A stretch of 64,000 nt of DNA from the NCBI GenBank assembly GCA_002943765.1, contig PQWQ01000001.1, positions 5,367,501 through 5,431,500 of the forward strand, in the 5' to 3' direction. This document shows, piece by piece, positions 36,790 through 48,363 of this stretch. Position numbers and translations under genes: made by a program. The number at the start of each line of letters is the position of its first letter. The first letter of the stretch is position 1. The stretch comes from Psoroptes ovis (lineage: Eukaryota; Arthropoda; Arachnida; Sarcoptiformes; Psoroptidae). Under the pieces are notes generated by a model. The model searched no databases, was not told the DNA's origin, and saw only the letters and a program-made list of their open reading frames with translations.

Positions 36790-37066
36790 TTATTTTGAAA
36801 TGGACGATCATAATGAATTCTTTGGCTCTTTGTGATCAAAGATAATTTCGAAAATTAAATTTTTGTTTTGATTCGATTGGCAAAAATATTTTTTGGTTCT
36901 GGTTAAAGATTATTATTCTCAAAGGACAATTATCATATGTGTGTGTGTACGAACACATACCAATACACACAAAGACATTGACAATGACAATGTCCTTTGA
37001 TTTTTTGCTTTTTAGATGTTGTCTCTGTGTGATCATTCATTCGTTTCATTTATTAGTATTTATTTA

Positions 37067-37148
37067 ATAGATTGTCTGATAAGTTTTTGCCGATTTTCCA
37101 ATGATTTTCTACGATATAATCGACAGAAACTTTTCGGACAACCTAATA
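37067..37148. mobile_element. MITE copy 50, type A
   Basis: ATAGATTGTCTGATAAG left, CTTTTCGGACAACCTAATA right. Confidence 0.85.
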
Positions 37149-37253
37149 TTTATTTATTTTTATTTGATTTGATTGAATTTCAATTTTTTTTTTCAATTGA
37201 TTATTTTCGATTAAAAATGAAAATAAAAAAAATTCAATCAATACTTTTAGTAA

Positions 37254-37335
37254 TAGGTTGTCCGAAAAGTTTTTGCCAATTTTCTAATTGAAAAATACAT
37301 TTGAAAATTGGTAAAAACTTTTCGGACAATCCAAT
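37254..37335. mobile_element. MITE copy 51, A/C intermediate
   Basis: ATAGGTTGTCCGAAAAG left, CTTTTCGGACAATCCAATA right. Palindromic throughout, with a loop around AAATACATTTG. Confidence 0.85.
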
Positions 37336-37440
37336 ATTATTATATTTATTATGGCTATTATTACTATCACTATTTTTATGGTTATTATTTAGTCTAAAAA
37401 TTATTTTCACTTTGATTTTGTACTGTTGTACATAGATATA

Positions 37441-37520
37441 TTAGGTTGTCCGAAAAGTTTTTGTCGATTTTTAGATGTTTTTCAATTAGAAAATCGGCAA
37501 AAACTTTACGGACAACCTAA
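37441..37520. mobile_element. MITE copy 52, type A, near perfect hairpin
   Basis: TTAGGTTGTCCGAAAAG left, CTTTACGGACAACCTAA right. Lies 65 bp past the TMEM41A stop codon. Confidence 0.88.
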
Positions 37521-37553
37521 TGAATAAATGGTGAACGTTCGATTTAATTCAAT

Positions 37554-37568
37554 TTTATTTCATTTATT
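37554..37568 (-). terminator. Two AATAAA poly(A) signals of TMEM41A
   Basis: On the minus strand AATAAA occurs at 37568-37563 and 37559-37554, 17-32 nt after the TMEM41A stop, giving a very short 3' UTR. Confidence 0.5.
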
Positions 37569-37585
37569 TCAATTATGGTCAACGA

Positions 37586-37872
37586 TTATTTGCCATGATC
37601 ATGATCATGATCATCTTTATTATTGTTGTCCAAATGTCTGATGTAATCTGATGATGATAATGGTGATTGTCTTGATGATGATTGAATTTTACTTTTCTCA
37701 ATATTTTCAGTGTTGATCAAATATTTTTTCATAAATACATTTGTAATCGTTACAATGATTGCAATAGTTAATAATGATAGAAATGTTTTCAATGTAACGA
37801 CATCATTGATTGAATTTATTGTTGATAATATTGATCCAGTTTGTACACAAATGAAATTATATGGTATTAGAC
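37586..37872 (-). CDS. TMEM41A: TMEM41A exon 4
   Basis: Starts after TTTTTTAG with GT completing Gly237, then LIPYNFICVQTGSILSTI, a last TM segment and a polar tail ending DHDHDHGK. Confidence 0.92.
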
Positions 37873-40800
37873 CTAAAAAATTCATTCAATATTATTAATG
37901 TTATTTGAATGAATTGAAATTGAATTAAATGTGAAAAAAAAACAGTGTGAAATGAATGAGTCGATTGATTGAATCGACTGAAGAATTTAGCGTCATAACT
38001 TACCGAACAGTACGGATAGAAAAAATAAATCAATTGGAATATTCAAGATTGGTGAAATGATATTCAGGAACCAATTCGGTGTCATTGGAAATAGCCGTAG
38101 CGATAGGAGGATTATGAATAAATTTTTCTCTTTATTTTGTTTTTCAACAAATTTTGTTCGAAAATTTTCAATCCTTTCTTTGAAATAATACTCAATCAAA
38201 TGTTTACCAGCTATTTTTGATAATGAATAACAACAAGTTGCACCCGATGCCGATAATAAACAACATAATGGTAAACCGATCCATGGACCATATATTGCAC
38301 CGCCAAGAAGATTCTATAAAGAAGAAATATTGGAAAAAAATATTGAATTAAAGGAATTAAATCGAAGAAAATTGAATAAATAAATATGGCCGAAAACACC
38401 ATAATTCATTTGAAGATAGATTTACAAATGACATCAAATTACAGCCCAAATTTCCATTCGAAAATTCATATTGACCGATAATCGATTGAAATCGCAAATT
38501 ATCATAGCAATAATTATATTTTTGGATAATGATCATAATTGAAATATATATTGGATGATGATTAATCTCTAATTTCTACCATTTATTTCATAAATTATGA
38601 CTATAATTTTCAATATTCAATTGTCGATTTCTCACATACTAACAATATATTTCAATCTTAGATGGTTTTGGCCTTTATTTCGCCAATTTTCTTATGATGA
38701 AAATTTCATTCTCATTTGAAAATAATAATAATAATAATAATTTCAAATGAAATTAGCTTCATTTTACTACGATTATTATTATTATTGAAAATGAAATTAT
38801 TTTCATCCAAAAATAATATTACATTTCATCCAATTATTCATCAAGTAATAATTGTTTATATCAATATTATTAATAATTACAAGGTTTAAAGTTTCGATTC
38901 GTATTTTTAAAATTGAATTTCGTAATTTTACAATTGCAAATTACATTTGAAAACTACGAAATTCAATTTTAAAAGTCTGAATAAAAACTTGAAATCATGT
39001 ATTATTGCTGCATACCAAAAAATATTATATTACCGAATCGAGAATTCAGAATTGAAATTGCCGAAGAAAAAATTATTCTCAATCAATTATTATTATCCAT
39101 ATATTATTAAATCGATATTAAATAATCAATGAAGGATTTAATTTACTTAGAAAATTTATTATTTCATTTTTTTGCAAATTACATTATTATTATTATTATA
39201 ACAGGGTTTAGAAGTTTTTATTCAGAGTTTCAAAGTTAAATTTCATAATTTTCAATGTGATTTGCAATTGTAAAATTATGAAATTCAATTTTAAAACTAT
39301 GAATTAAAACTTTAAACTCTGTATTATTGTAAATATTATCGATTATGGTTATGTTTTCACATGGGGCAAACGAAGCGAAGCGAACCAGTAAGCAAGCAAG
39401 AATTTCGCTTCGCCACTAATTCAATAATAATAAATTGACTGTCAATTTCTTCAATTTTCTTCGTTGGCCGAAGAATACAACCGATTACAAATATAGTTTG
39501 AAAAAGAAATATTTGGTTGTCCGCAAAGTTTTTGCCGTTTTTTGCATATATGAAAAAATTTAAAAAACGGCAAAAACTTATGGGACAACCCAATATTTAT
39601 TTCATGCAATAATATGCAATGAAAAGCAAGAATAATTCAAATAAATTCAAACAATTTGGGCCCGAAATACTTCGAACCCAAATTGATTCGAAATGTTTGG
39701 TAAATCAATTTTCGAATTTGATTTGATTCGATTTATTACATTAAGATACATAAGAAGAATGTTAAAGATATTCACTCAAACACTTAAAATTAACTTACCA
39801 TAAATACTGAACCAGGTATTGCAAATGTTTGCTTGAATAAATATGATGAACAAAACAATATGAGCACATATGATGGATAATATTTCGAATACAGTGATAG
39901 CAAATGGGTTATTTGTTTCAATTCTTCAATATTATTTGGAAATGATAATTTTATTGTTTTCAATTCATTGATGATTCGTTCTTCATTGCTGTTATCGTTG
40001 GCATTATTATCATTATCACTGGCAAAAAAAAAAACAAGAAAAAATTTGAAATAGCCTTTGGAACCTGTTAATTTTGTCAATTTTTTTAGGAATTTTATTC
40101 ACTCAATAATTTCAAAGAAACTTAAAAGACAAATGACCGGATGATGATGATTGGTCGATCAATTTTTCGACCATTGATAACATAAGTGAATAGACCCTTC
40201 ATTTAGTTTTTCACTCGAATTTCCTGGGTGAAGAAATAATGAATTGTAGCCCTACCAATAATAATTATCAATCAAAGAATTCATTGAAAATTAAATAAAA
40301 TACTTTTCACTATCAATTAAATTGAAGAAAATAAGAAGTAAGACTATTGCCTTGAAGAATATTCTGCGAAACATCAACATTCAACTGTGCTCAAATGTAT
40401 GATCTTCTGCTATCTTTTCGATGTAAATTTTACAATTTTATCGCACAGTTTATGGATGAATGATGTCTTTTATTCATATAAATAAATATGTCTTTTTTTA
40501 TATTTTAATCATTTGTAATTTTCCATTTATTTATTTATTTATTTTTTTCTGTGTTTCATATAATGTGAAATGAAATTGTTTACACACACACACACACTTA
40601 GATTGTATTAGGTCATGTCCGAAAAGTTCATTCGGCTTAATCACAATAGAGTTTGTTCGCTGAAAATTGGCTAAAACTTTTCGGACATACCTAAATACTA
40701 TTGATACTATTCAAGTGTGTGTGTGTGTTCGTATGGCAATGTGTACATATGTATCAGCACAATTGTACTATAAGTGCCTTGTTATTATCCCCTGTTATTC

Positions 40801-41564
40801 ATTAAAAGTGAGAATTGTACCCAAGAATTCTAATTTTTATGATGAATCTCAACACAAATAATCTAAATAATAATAACGAAGATAAATTAAAGTATCATCA
40901 TATACGAATCATCATCAAAAAAGCAACGACTAAAGTTTATGATCATCTTTGAACAAATATGAAAGATCTGAGATCTTAATATCCGAATAAAAGGTTGTCC
41001 GAAAATTTTTGGCCAATTTTCATCAAGCAACTCTCGATTGATTAAGCCGAATGAACTTTTCGGACATCCTGATGAATGAATTAAAATAAGTAAATACACA
41101 TCTCTTGAACGAGAAAAAAAAATGCAATTGAAAAATGTAAAAACTTATTATTAATAATATAAGGTTGTCCGAAAAGTTTTTGCCGATTTTATGGTAGGAA
41201 ATCAGGGAGAAAATCGGCAAGAACTTATCGAACAACCTAATATTAATAATCACGATAAAAACAAACGACGAATCATTGATGATGATTGAAAACTGATGAT
41301 GATGAAAACGCCTACATTCGAATGTCAATACAGTAATACATTTATGATGACGATTACAAGAAAAATGATTAAATTTGATCCATACCTCATCAATGAATGA
41401 TTATTGGCATCATCATTTAATAATAATAATGATTCTTTCATAATAATATTTTCAATATCCGGCCTGAATAGCTTCACCAACATTATTAACCATAAACATG
41501 ATAATGAAAATATCGATAATATTATTGATAATCGTAGAATAATTTGATAATTCAATGCCATCAT
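37586..41564 (-). CDS. TMEM41A: TMEM41A-like VTT/DedA membrane protein, four exons
   Basis: Multi-pass membrane protein of the VTT (SNARE-associated/DedA) family; the related TMEM41B is an ER lipid scramblase used in autophagy (family knowledge). Exons on the minus strand: 41564-41386, 40018-39799, 38313-38004, 37872-37586, giving 331 aa, somewhat longer than remembered vertebrate TMEM41A. Residues 1-60: TM1 and linker; about 110-133: LFKQTFAIPGSVFM; 134-165: LLGGAIYGPWIGLPLCC and SGATCCY, the VTT reentrant region; about 207-236: LRLFPMTPNWFLN and PILNIPI; 237 on: GLIPYNFICVQTGSILSTI. The FPMTPNWFLN and GLIPYNFICVQTGSILST blocks match TMEM41A rather than TMEM41B. The tail is Asp/His-rich. All phases agree and all splice sites are GT-AG. 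Confidence 0.93.
38004..38313 (-). CDS. TMEM41A: TMEM41A exon 3 (core VTT domain)
   Basis: Acceptor CTTTATAG, begins NLLGGAIYGPWIGLP and ends SVLF plus one base at GTAAGT. It carries the most conserved VTT residues. Separated from exon 4 by a 131-nt intron. Confidence 0.93.
38879..39001. mobile_element. Family D hairpin, copy 3
   Basis: ACAAGGTTTAAAGTTTC left, AAAACTTGAAATCATGTA right, with a long AAATTGAATTTCGTA stem. Lies in TMEM41A intron 2. Confidence 0.75.
39200..39323. mobile_element. Family D hairpin, copy 4
   Basis: ACAGGGTTTAGAAGTTTTTA left, AAAACTTTAAACTCTGTA right. The stem includes TTAAATTTCATAATTTTCAA against its complement. It lies 198 bp from copy 3 in the same TMEM41A intron. 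Confidence 0.78.
39512..39595. mobile_element. MITE copy 53, type C
   Basis: TTTGGTTGTCCGCAAAG left, CTTATGGGACAACCCAATA right. Arms are mismatched at the terminus. Confidence 0.85.
39799..40018 (-). CDS. TMEM41A: TMEM41A exon 2
   Basis: Acceptor TTTTGCCAG. Asn/Asp linker, then LKTIKLSFPNNIEELKQIT and YLFKQTFAIPGSVFM, ending in phase 0 at GTAAGT. Confidence 0.92.
40607..40695 (-). mobile_element. MITE copy 54, type B
   Basis: TTAGGTCATGTCCGAAAAG left, CTTTTCGGACATACCTAAA right. Inside TMEM41A intron 1. Confidence 0.85.
40991..41072 (+). mobile_element. MITE copy 55, type B
   Basis: AAAGGTTGTCCGAAAA left, CTTTTCGGACATCCTGATGA right. Inside TMEM41A intron 1. Confidence 0.84.
41160..41242. 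mobile_element. MITE copy 56, type A
   Basis: TAAGGTTGTCCGAAAAG left, TTTATGGTAGGAAAT core, CTTATCGAACAACCTAATA right. Inside TMEM41A intron 1. Confidence 0.86.
41386..41564 (-). CDS. TMEM41A: TMEM41A exon 1
   Basis: Starts at one of two consecutive ATGs (41564 or 41561). Encodes a hydrophobic segment, IILRLSIILSIFSLSCLWLI, and ends in phase 2 before GTATGG. Confidence 0.8.
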
Positions 41565-41666
41565 ATATATTCATATGCCAATTATGATACCCCGAAACCG
41601 TAGTGATTCATATATGAAATATCGAATATCTGCATATGATTTGAAAAAGAAAAATTTATTATAAAA

Positions 41667-41749
41667 TTAGGTTGTCCGATAAGTTTTTGCCGATTATATC
41701 GTAGAGAATTATGAGAAAATTGGCAAAAACTTTTCGGACAACTTAAATA
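41667..41749. mobile_element. MITE copy 57, type A
   Basis: TTAGGTTGTCCGATAAG left, TATATCGTAGAGAATTATG core, CTTTTCGGACAACTTAAATA right. About 100 bp upstream of the TMEM41A start. Confidence 0.88.
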
Positions 41750-41853
41750 ATAGGAAGAATATATAAATCATCATTCATCCAAATATCAAGTGTTGAAGCG
41801 TAATTAAAATCAAATCATTCATTTAATCAGATCATTTAATTGAATTTTTGTGT

Positions 41854-41857
<4 letters not shown>

Positions 41858-41883
<26 letters not shown>
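41858..41883. repeat. Poly(T) run
   Basis: About 26 consecutive T. Confidence 0.9.
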
Positions 41884-41885
<2 letters not shown>

Positions 41886-43014
41886 AATATATTCCATGGT
41901 GAAAATTTAAAAAATTCAAAAATTTAATGAGCCTTGAAATTTTAAAAAATTTTCGAAATTAATCAATTCATTATGGTACGAAATACAATATTGTCTCGAT
42001 CAATTTACAATTTTCAAAGCCCATTATCTCATTCGACTATAACTCATGTTTAATTTATCATGAGATTCAGATGAAAAATATTCGGAGAAAAAAAATTTAA
42101 TCAATCAAAAAAATTTGAAAATCTTTGAAATGACAGATAATCAATGATGAACGTTATAAAATGAATAGATTTTGGCCATTTGAATAAAGCCAAGATGAAT
42201 CAGAAGAAAATTGGAGATAATTCCATTGAAATTATCTGCAATTTTCTTCTTGAAATCTTCAATTCAAAATCAAAATAAAGAAATGAATAAATCTTTGGAA
42301 TAATAAAACATGAATAATAGACGAATTCTTCCTTGTTTTTCAATGAATCGAATTGAATTGAATTGAATTGAATTCAATGAATGAATGGAATAAATGAATC
42401 AAATATGATTATGGAAAAATCTTATGAATATATAAGATCAAGTTATTATTATTATTTCAACGAAAATATATATATTATAATACATTTGTTCGTTCTGGCC
42501 TTTCGAAAATCATCATGTTTTACGAAAATTACGATTATGAAATATTCAAGTTATTACTCTATCTGGTATGGTACTATGATAACAATAGTCCTTTCTTCTA
42601 TTTTTACTCAGAAATTCTTATTTTAGAATTCTTTGGATTCTATTCGAATGAATGGAGCTAAAAATATTAAAAGAAAAACCATTGAGCAGCTTTCACCATT
42701 CTGAATACCAGATCCAGAATTTCAAAACATTTCATTTTGACATGATTGAAATGAAATGAAAATGCATTGAAATAAAAAATGCTATGAAATAAAATAAAAA
42801 TCAACAAATATCATCATCAAAAATGAAATAAGAGTCGAATGGAGAATATCATGAATAAGAAAATGATGATGATGATGATCACATTCAATTATGTATTATG
42901 TTTTTTTAACATTAAAAAAAAATATAAGAAGAAATAATAATCTTATGATTTCACATTTGTATTTTCATTATTATTCACAGACGTTATTTTGTCAAACCAA
43001 AATGAAAAAATAAC

Positions 43015-43039
43015 CATCATCATCATCATCATCATCATC
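43015..43039. repeat. (CAT)n microsatellite
   Basis: Eight uninterrupted CAT units, non-coding here. Confidence 0.9.
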
Positions 43040-43883
43040 GAATGAATAAAATATGAATCCCAGAATAACATTATATTTGTAATCGTTAAACATGGTTTTC
43101 TATAGCCTTAAACATGGCGATGACCTGAACCAATCACCACACCAGCCGAAACCAACACCAGTAAACGACAAATACTGCATTCAAAGACTTTGAAGATTGT
43201 AAAATGATTCTCGGAGGCTCTGTAAATATGAAAATTTTCAATTCAAAAACTTAAAGAAGATAAATAACAAGTAACAAAATAATGTTCATCAATATCATGA
43301 ATTCAAATATCTGGAAATTTTTTTGAAAATATTGATGAAAACATATATGAATACATCGAATACATCAAAATCATTGAAATCATTTTGATTCATTGAATTC
43401 GTGTATTTGAATATTTGTGCCAAGTATTTTGTGGCAAAAAACTTGTTTATTTTCCAAGAAGAAATTTTGGGAAAATTTACCAAAATTTGATTTACAAATT
43501 TGGTGTTTTTCAAGTTTTTTCCAAGTTTTTGAATTGAAAGTTTCTCTTAAATTCTCCCAAAAATCGTATGAACCAAGAAATTCAATGTATATAAAGAAAA
43601 AATATTTGAAAAACTATTTCAAAAGAAACTTATTTCGAAAAGAAAACAAAATTTTCTTTTTGTATCGGTTTCATTCATTTGGTCTATAGTTTTCAATTGG
43701 TAAAATCTGTTCAACCAGAAAATTCAAATGACATTCAAATTACATGAGGAGAGAATTCAATATTTTTGTGAAATGAATTTGAATTTCGAATATTTTTATT
43801 TGGGCCCAAAAAAATTTGAAAATTTGAAGAAAAATTGAAGAAAAATTGATAACAAACAAAACCCGGTTATTATCGTACATGTA

Positions 43884-43960
43884 TTAGGTTGTCCGAAAAG
43901 TTCTTGCCGATTATATCGTAGAGAATTATAAGAAAATCGGCAAGAACTTATCGGACAACT
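43884..43960. mobile_element. MITE copy 58, type A
   Basis: TTAGGTTGTCCGAAAAG left, TATATCGTAGAGAATTATA core, CTTATCGGACAACTTT right. Confidence 0.87.
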
Positions 43961-44229
43961 TTGTATAATTGTATACTGGTACTTGGTGTAATACATTCAA
44001 ATGAAATTATGAGAGGAGCGAATGAATTGAAATGAAATGAATAAACTTATTCAATTTTTCTCAAAAATTCAATTTACTCTGGTCTACCACCATTGATGAT
44101 GATATCATATTCTTTAAATTCAAAATCTTCAAACGATGATGATCACCATCTTTGCTTGTGAAGTGAAATGCATCTTATTATTATAAGAAGAATCGATTCT
44201 GGTCCCTGGGTCCCAGTCCCATAATAATA

Positions 44230-44309
44230 TTAGGTTGTCCGAAAAGTTTTTGTCGATTATATCGTTAAGAGTTATGAGAAAATCGGCAAAAACTTTTCGA
44301 ACAACCTAA
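44230..44309. mobile_element. MITE copy 59, type A
   Basis: TTAGGTTGTCCGAAAAG left, TATATCGTTAAGAGTTATG core, CTTTTCGAACAACCTAAATA right. Confidence 0.88.
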
Positions 44310-44387
44310 ATAGAATTCATTTGATTCATTGAACTAAAATAATATCGACCAAAATCAATCGAATTGTGGACACAAACCAACCGAGCC

Positions 44388-44412
44388 AGCCAGCCAACCA
44401 ACCAACCAACAC
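44388..44412. repeat. (CCAG/CCAA)n microsatellite
   Basis: Tandem CCAGCCAGCCAACCAACC tract. Confidence 0.8.
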
Positions 44413-44659
44413 ACACATATCTTTAAGATGAATTTGAAAAACTTTAAATTTTGTTATTTTTTCCGAATGCAAAAGTATAGTCGATATTATCATTGAAACG
44501 TAATGAGAAATCGATATTCTTCTTCGAGTTGTTTTTCTTTCAATTGAAAAATTGAGACATCATTGTGATTCATTGATTCAAATTCATTGATTTTATAAAA
44601 TTGAAGATTGAATGAATGAATAATGCTTTTGAATTTTAAATTCATTTTATTTTGTTTTA

Positions 44660-44740
44660 TTAGATTGTCCGAAAAGTTCATTCGCCTCTATTCGATAGAG
44701 TTGCCGCATGAAAATTGGCCAAAACTTTTCGGACAACTTT
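44660..44740 (-). mobile_element. MITE copy 60, type B
   Basis: TTAGATTGTCCGAAAAG left, CGATAGAGTTGCCGC core, CTTTTCGGACAACTTTT right. Confidence 0.86.
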
Positions 44741-45116
44741 TTGTTTCTACTGGAAATTTTGGAAATCTTGGAATCGATAGAATCAAAGAATAAAGAATAA
44801 AGTTACATTGTCTTTGAAAAAAAAAGACAAATGAATCTTTGCCGAATAATATTGATATAATAATGATGATGATGATGATAAATATAAACTGTGTGTGTAA
44901 ATGCCGAATTACAGATTGTTCACTATGGCTGATATGCCTGCAGATATCTTGTTTTTCATACGAAGAACATACATACATTCTGATTGCATTGATTATTGAT
45001 CAAAATTGATCCAAAATCAATGTTTTTGAATTTTTTTTTCCTCAAATTTTTTTGGTTGACGTAAATTTATGAATTTATGAATATCAATAATATCAAGAGA
45101 TCATTACTGATGCAAT

Positions 45117-45117
<1 letters not shown>

Positions 45118-45149
<32 letters not shown>
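45118..45149. repeat. Poly(A) run, about 31 A
   Basis: Longest homopolymer in the window, 11 bp upstream of MITE copy 61. No recognisable retrogene body lies immediately 5' of it on the plus strand. Confidence 0.9.
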
Positions 45150-45151
<2 letters not shown>

Positions 45152-45160
45152 AAGAAAATA

Positions 45161-45242
45161 AAAGGCTGTCCGAAAAGTTCTGGCCGATTTTCTCGAGCAA
45201 CTCTATTGATTAAGCCGCAACGAACTTTTCGTACATGCCTAA
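45161..45242 (+). mobile_element. MITE copy 61, type B
   Basis: AAGGCTGTCCGAAAAG left, TCGAGCAACTCTATTG core, CTTTTCGTACATGCCTAATT right. It abuts the BTB/BACK-like remnant. Confidence 0.84.
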
Positions 45243-45244
45243 TT

Positions 45245-45543
45245 GAGAATGATTTGTTGAAACATTTACAATACCAAATCATTTCATCTATTGATGGTAA
45301 TTACCATGGTGAAATTATCTTAAAATTAATTAATCTTTTGAAATTGATCGATTTCACACTTGAAGATGTGTGTCTTAATTATCTGACACAAAATTTGTGA
45401 AATTTATTCGTTTCATTGTCAAATGTTTATTGAGCAAATCAATTGGACATTTCTCCAATATTTTCTTCAAGACAAATGTATACATTTCAAGCAATCATCA
45501 TTCGATCATTATCCGTTACTTGATTGGCCGGATCAAACAATTT
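45245..45543 (+). pseudogene. Frameshifted coding remnant, possibly BTB/BACK
   Basis: Two protein-like frames abut. Frame one (45245-45400) contains HGEIILKLINLLKLIDFTLE and DVCLNYLTQNL, then TGA. A second frame overlaps it and runs on to 45543 with CEIYSFHCQMFIEQ, FLQYFLQDKC and DHYPLLDWPDQTI before a stop. The order resembles the end of a BTB domain (leucine-rich helix, C-x-x-YL) passing into a BACK domain (N-C-x-x-I-x-SF). This is a pattern judgement from memory, not an alignment. MITE copy 61 sits at the 5' edge and no upstream BTB half was found, so this looks like a broken fragment. An isolated real exon is possible. Confidence 0.35.
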
Positions 45544-46271
45544 GAAGAAACACTTTGAAAAATTGAAGAATTAATAATAATGGGCCAAAGAATAATACGA
45601 AGAAATTGTAAATAATAAGAAATGAATGATAATAGGAGTCATTAATAATAATAATAAATAATAAATAATATCGAGTAATAATAACAAATCAAACAAACAA
45701 GCCAATTGGTATTTGGAGTGAATAGAATCGAATAATGAAGAAAAAGATTATTTTCATTATTATTATCATTTTGACAATGAAATAAGAAAACATTAAGAAA
45801 ACAAATAAGAAAATGCCATATATTCACTTGGTGTATTCACTTGTTATTGTCACTGTTAAAATCAATTGTTCAATTGTATTAACAACAATAATAACCAAAG
45901 AAATAGAAATATTTTAAGACCCTAAAATTAAGGTCCTAAATCAATGGAAATGATTGGCCAAAAAAAATTTGATCTCTTGATTTGATCCCAACCAATTATT
46001 TCACACCAATAATAATGGTACTTTTCTCTTTGATTCGTTCATTTATTCTGCCATTCAAAGCCAAGTTGTGACAATGGATTTCAAATGACATTTGAAAAGT
46101 GTCTTATAAAAGGAGCAAAATTAAGACAATTTAAGAAATGATAATCAAGAAATGAAATTGACATGAATAATGACAATGATTAGGTGATTACTCGGTCGAC
46201 AAGTCAAGAAATCGAATAAATGAATAAATCAAATGACAAAATTGAAATATTTGAAAGATTTCACCACAATT

Positions 46272-46291
46272 TGTGTGTGTGTGTGTGTGTG
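46272..46291. repeat. (GT)n microsatellite
   Basis: About ten GT units. Confidence 0.9.
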
Positions 46292-46970
46292 CTTGTTTAT
46301 GTCAGTGTTTTTAAATATTTTCGAGCTTCATGTCGATTGACAAAATGACTAAGGCTATAGATTTATGAAAAAATCAAAAACCAAAAATGAAAATCTTTTA
46401 ATGATCAAAAACATATAAAGCGATTATGATTATTCGAATGATTTTCGTATCATTTATTCATCCGATAAATGTCCTTGATCATGTAAATTCACAGGAAAAA
46501 ATCAAAAAGGCAAAGATATTTACCCTGCCTCGAGGTTATTTTTTTATGAATTTTTTGCCTTTGATTTTGCCTGGATTCTTTGTCTAAATACTGCTAAGAT
46601 TGAACAAATTGGTCCCCAAAAAATACCCAGAAATCCATAATGATCATAAATAATTATAAAATGATCCCTGAAAATTTGACATTGGAACCGAGAATTCCAG
46701 TCGTTTTTCCTGGTTTTTATTTTCAATATTGATTGAAATTGATCGAATCGAATCGAATCGAATCAAAAACGAATGATCAACTGAATGTCATCAAATCAAT
46801 CAATCAACAATGAAGCAATAATCATTTATTTATTTATGTTTGATTTTTTGTTTCATTTCTTCTAATGGGATGTCTCTATTTGTCATTATTTTAGCCATTA
46901 TTATCATTGAATAGGAATTGACATAATCGTTTTTTTTAATATTCCGGTCAAAATTTTATTTATTTATTAA

Positions 46971-47053
46971 TCAGATTGTCCGAAAAGTTTATTCGGCTTA
47001 ATTACGATAGAGTTGCCGCATGAAAATCGGCCAAAACTTTTCGGACAAACCAA
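46971..47053 (-). mobile_element. MITE copy 62, type B
   Basis: TCAGATTGTCCGAAAAG left, AACTTTTCGGACAAACCAAT right. Confidence 0.85.
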
Positions 47054-47161
47054 TTATTTATTTATTCAAACCAATTTTTCTTTGCTCGGTACACAAATCC
47101 TTGTCAATTGTTCATGTTTTTTTAGTTTTTGTTTTAGACTTTACTCTTGAAAACATTATCA

Positions 47162-47247
47162 TAGGTTGTCCGTAAAGTTTTGACCAATTTTCATTGGGCG
47201 CAACTCTATTTGATTAAGCCGAATGAACTTTTCGGACAACACTAATA
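47162..47247 (+). mobile_element. MITE copy 63, type B
   Basis: TAGGTTGTCCGTAAAG left, AACTTTTCGGACAACACTAA right. Confidence 0.85.
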
Positions 47248-47453
47248 ACATTTAATATAGAAATCGAAACACAGTAATAAATGATGATTAAGATATAATA
47301 AATGATTATTTTATTTTTATTATTGTTTTTATTTGTTTTCTTCGAAAAAAAAAACAAAACAAAACAAGCAGACAAACAAACAAACAAGTACAAGTCGATC
47401 AAACACATAATCATGAGCAAATAATCATGGTCATTTAATAATCAAATAAATAA

Positions 47454-47535
47454 TAGGGTTGTCCGAAAAGTTTTTGCCGTTTTTTGAACTAAAAACAATC
47501 GAAAAATCGGCAAAAACTTATCGGACAACCCAATA
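47454..47535. mobile_element. MITE copy 64, A/C intermediate
   Basis: TAGGGTTGTCCGAAAAG left, TGCCGTTTTTTGAAC stem (type C), CTTATCGGACAACCCAATA right. Last copy before the 7.8-kb MITE-free tract. Confidence 0.87.
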
Positions 47536-48074
47536 ATACAAAATACCAAAAATAAATCGTAATAAATAAATAAATAAAAATCCAATTATTTAGATGAACA
47601 TATAATGATCATGATCATGGTTAAGGGTGTGGATCAATGATGATCATGATGATGATCATTATCATCATCAATTCAATTCATTCGAATCCAAAAAAAAAAA
47701 AAACATTTGAATAAACGATTGACAAAGGTAAAACGAGAGACAAATGATCATCATTATGGCCCGAGAAAACAAGGACCATTTGATTTCGGAATCGATCATC
47801 ATCTAATATCGAATAACAAGCAAGAATGCCCTAAAAATATCAAAATTTGGAAAAATTTCCGAATAAAAAAATCAAGAATCGTTTCCAGAATTAATAAGAT
47901 ATGAGACTTACTGGTTTCGATCTTCCTGGTTGTTTGAATGATTTTGAATTTTCTCAGAATTTCTTGGAAAAATAAGATTTTCAGGTAAACAAATAAAGAA
48001 AACTATGAAAATATGAATAATTCCTTAAAGAAATGATTTTGAAAAATCTCAAAAAGATTACATAATAAAAATTG

Positions 48075-48107
<33 letters not shown>

Positions 48108-48363
48108 AAAAATTTGTACCGTTATCAATGAACAGTACACAAATTTAAATGGTAAACATTTTTTTTTTTGTTTCATTCGAATGTTGTTCTCAATTTTTTT
48201 TTAAATAGCCACCAGCAACACATTTCTATGCTTCCAGCAGATTCTTGCGGTAACATCCAGCTATGCCACTACCACTGGCTACTGTTGATATCTATTTTTA
48301 TCGAACACATACATACACACACACAACAGCTATTTAGGTAGCTGCAAAACACACACTTGTCGA

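Larger units (their letters stand above)
32237..37585. other. Intergenic, 5-HT7 to TMEM41A 3' ends
   Basis: Region between two convergent genes. It holds MITE copies 45-52, a GT microsatellite near 32.74 kb and ATT repeats. No coding exon was recognised. The stretch 33144-35417 lacks MITEs. Confidence 0.6.

Noticed and set aside
45118..45149. Poly(A) run as the tail of a retroposon or processed pseudogene
   Set aside because: No coding-like or LINE/SINE-like sequence precedes it, and the coding-like remnant lies downstream, on the wrong side for a plus-strand tail.
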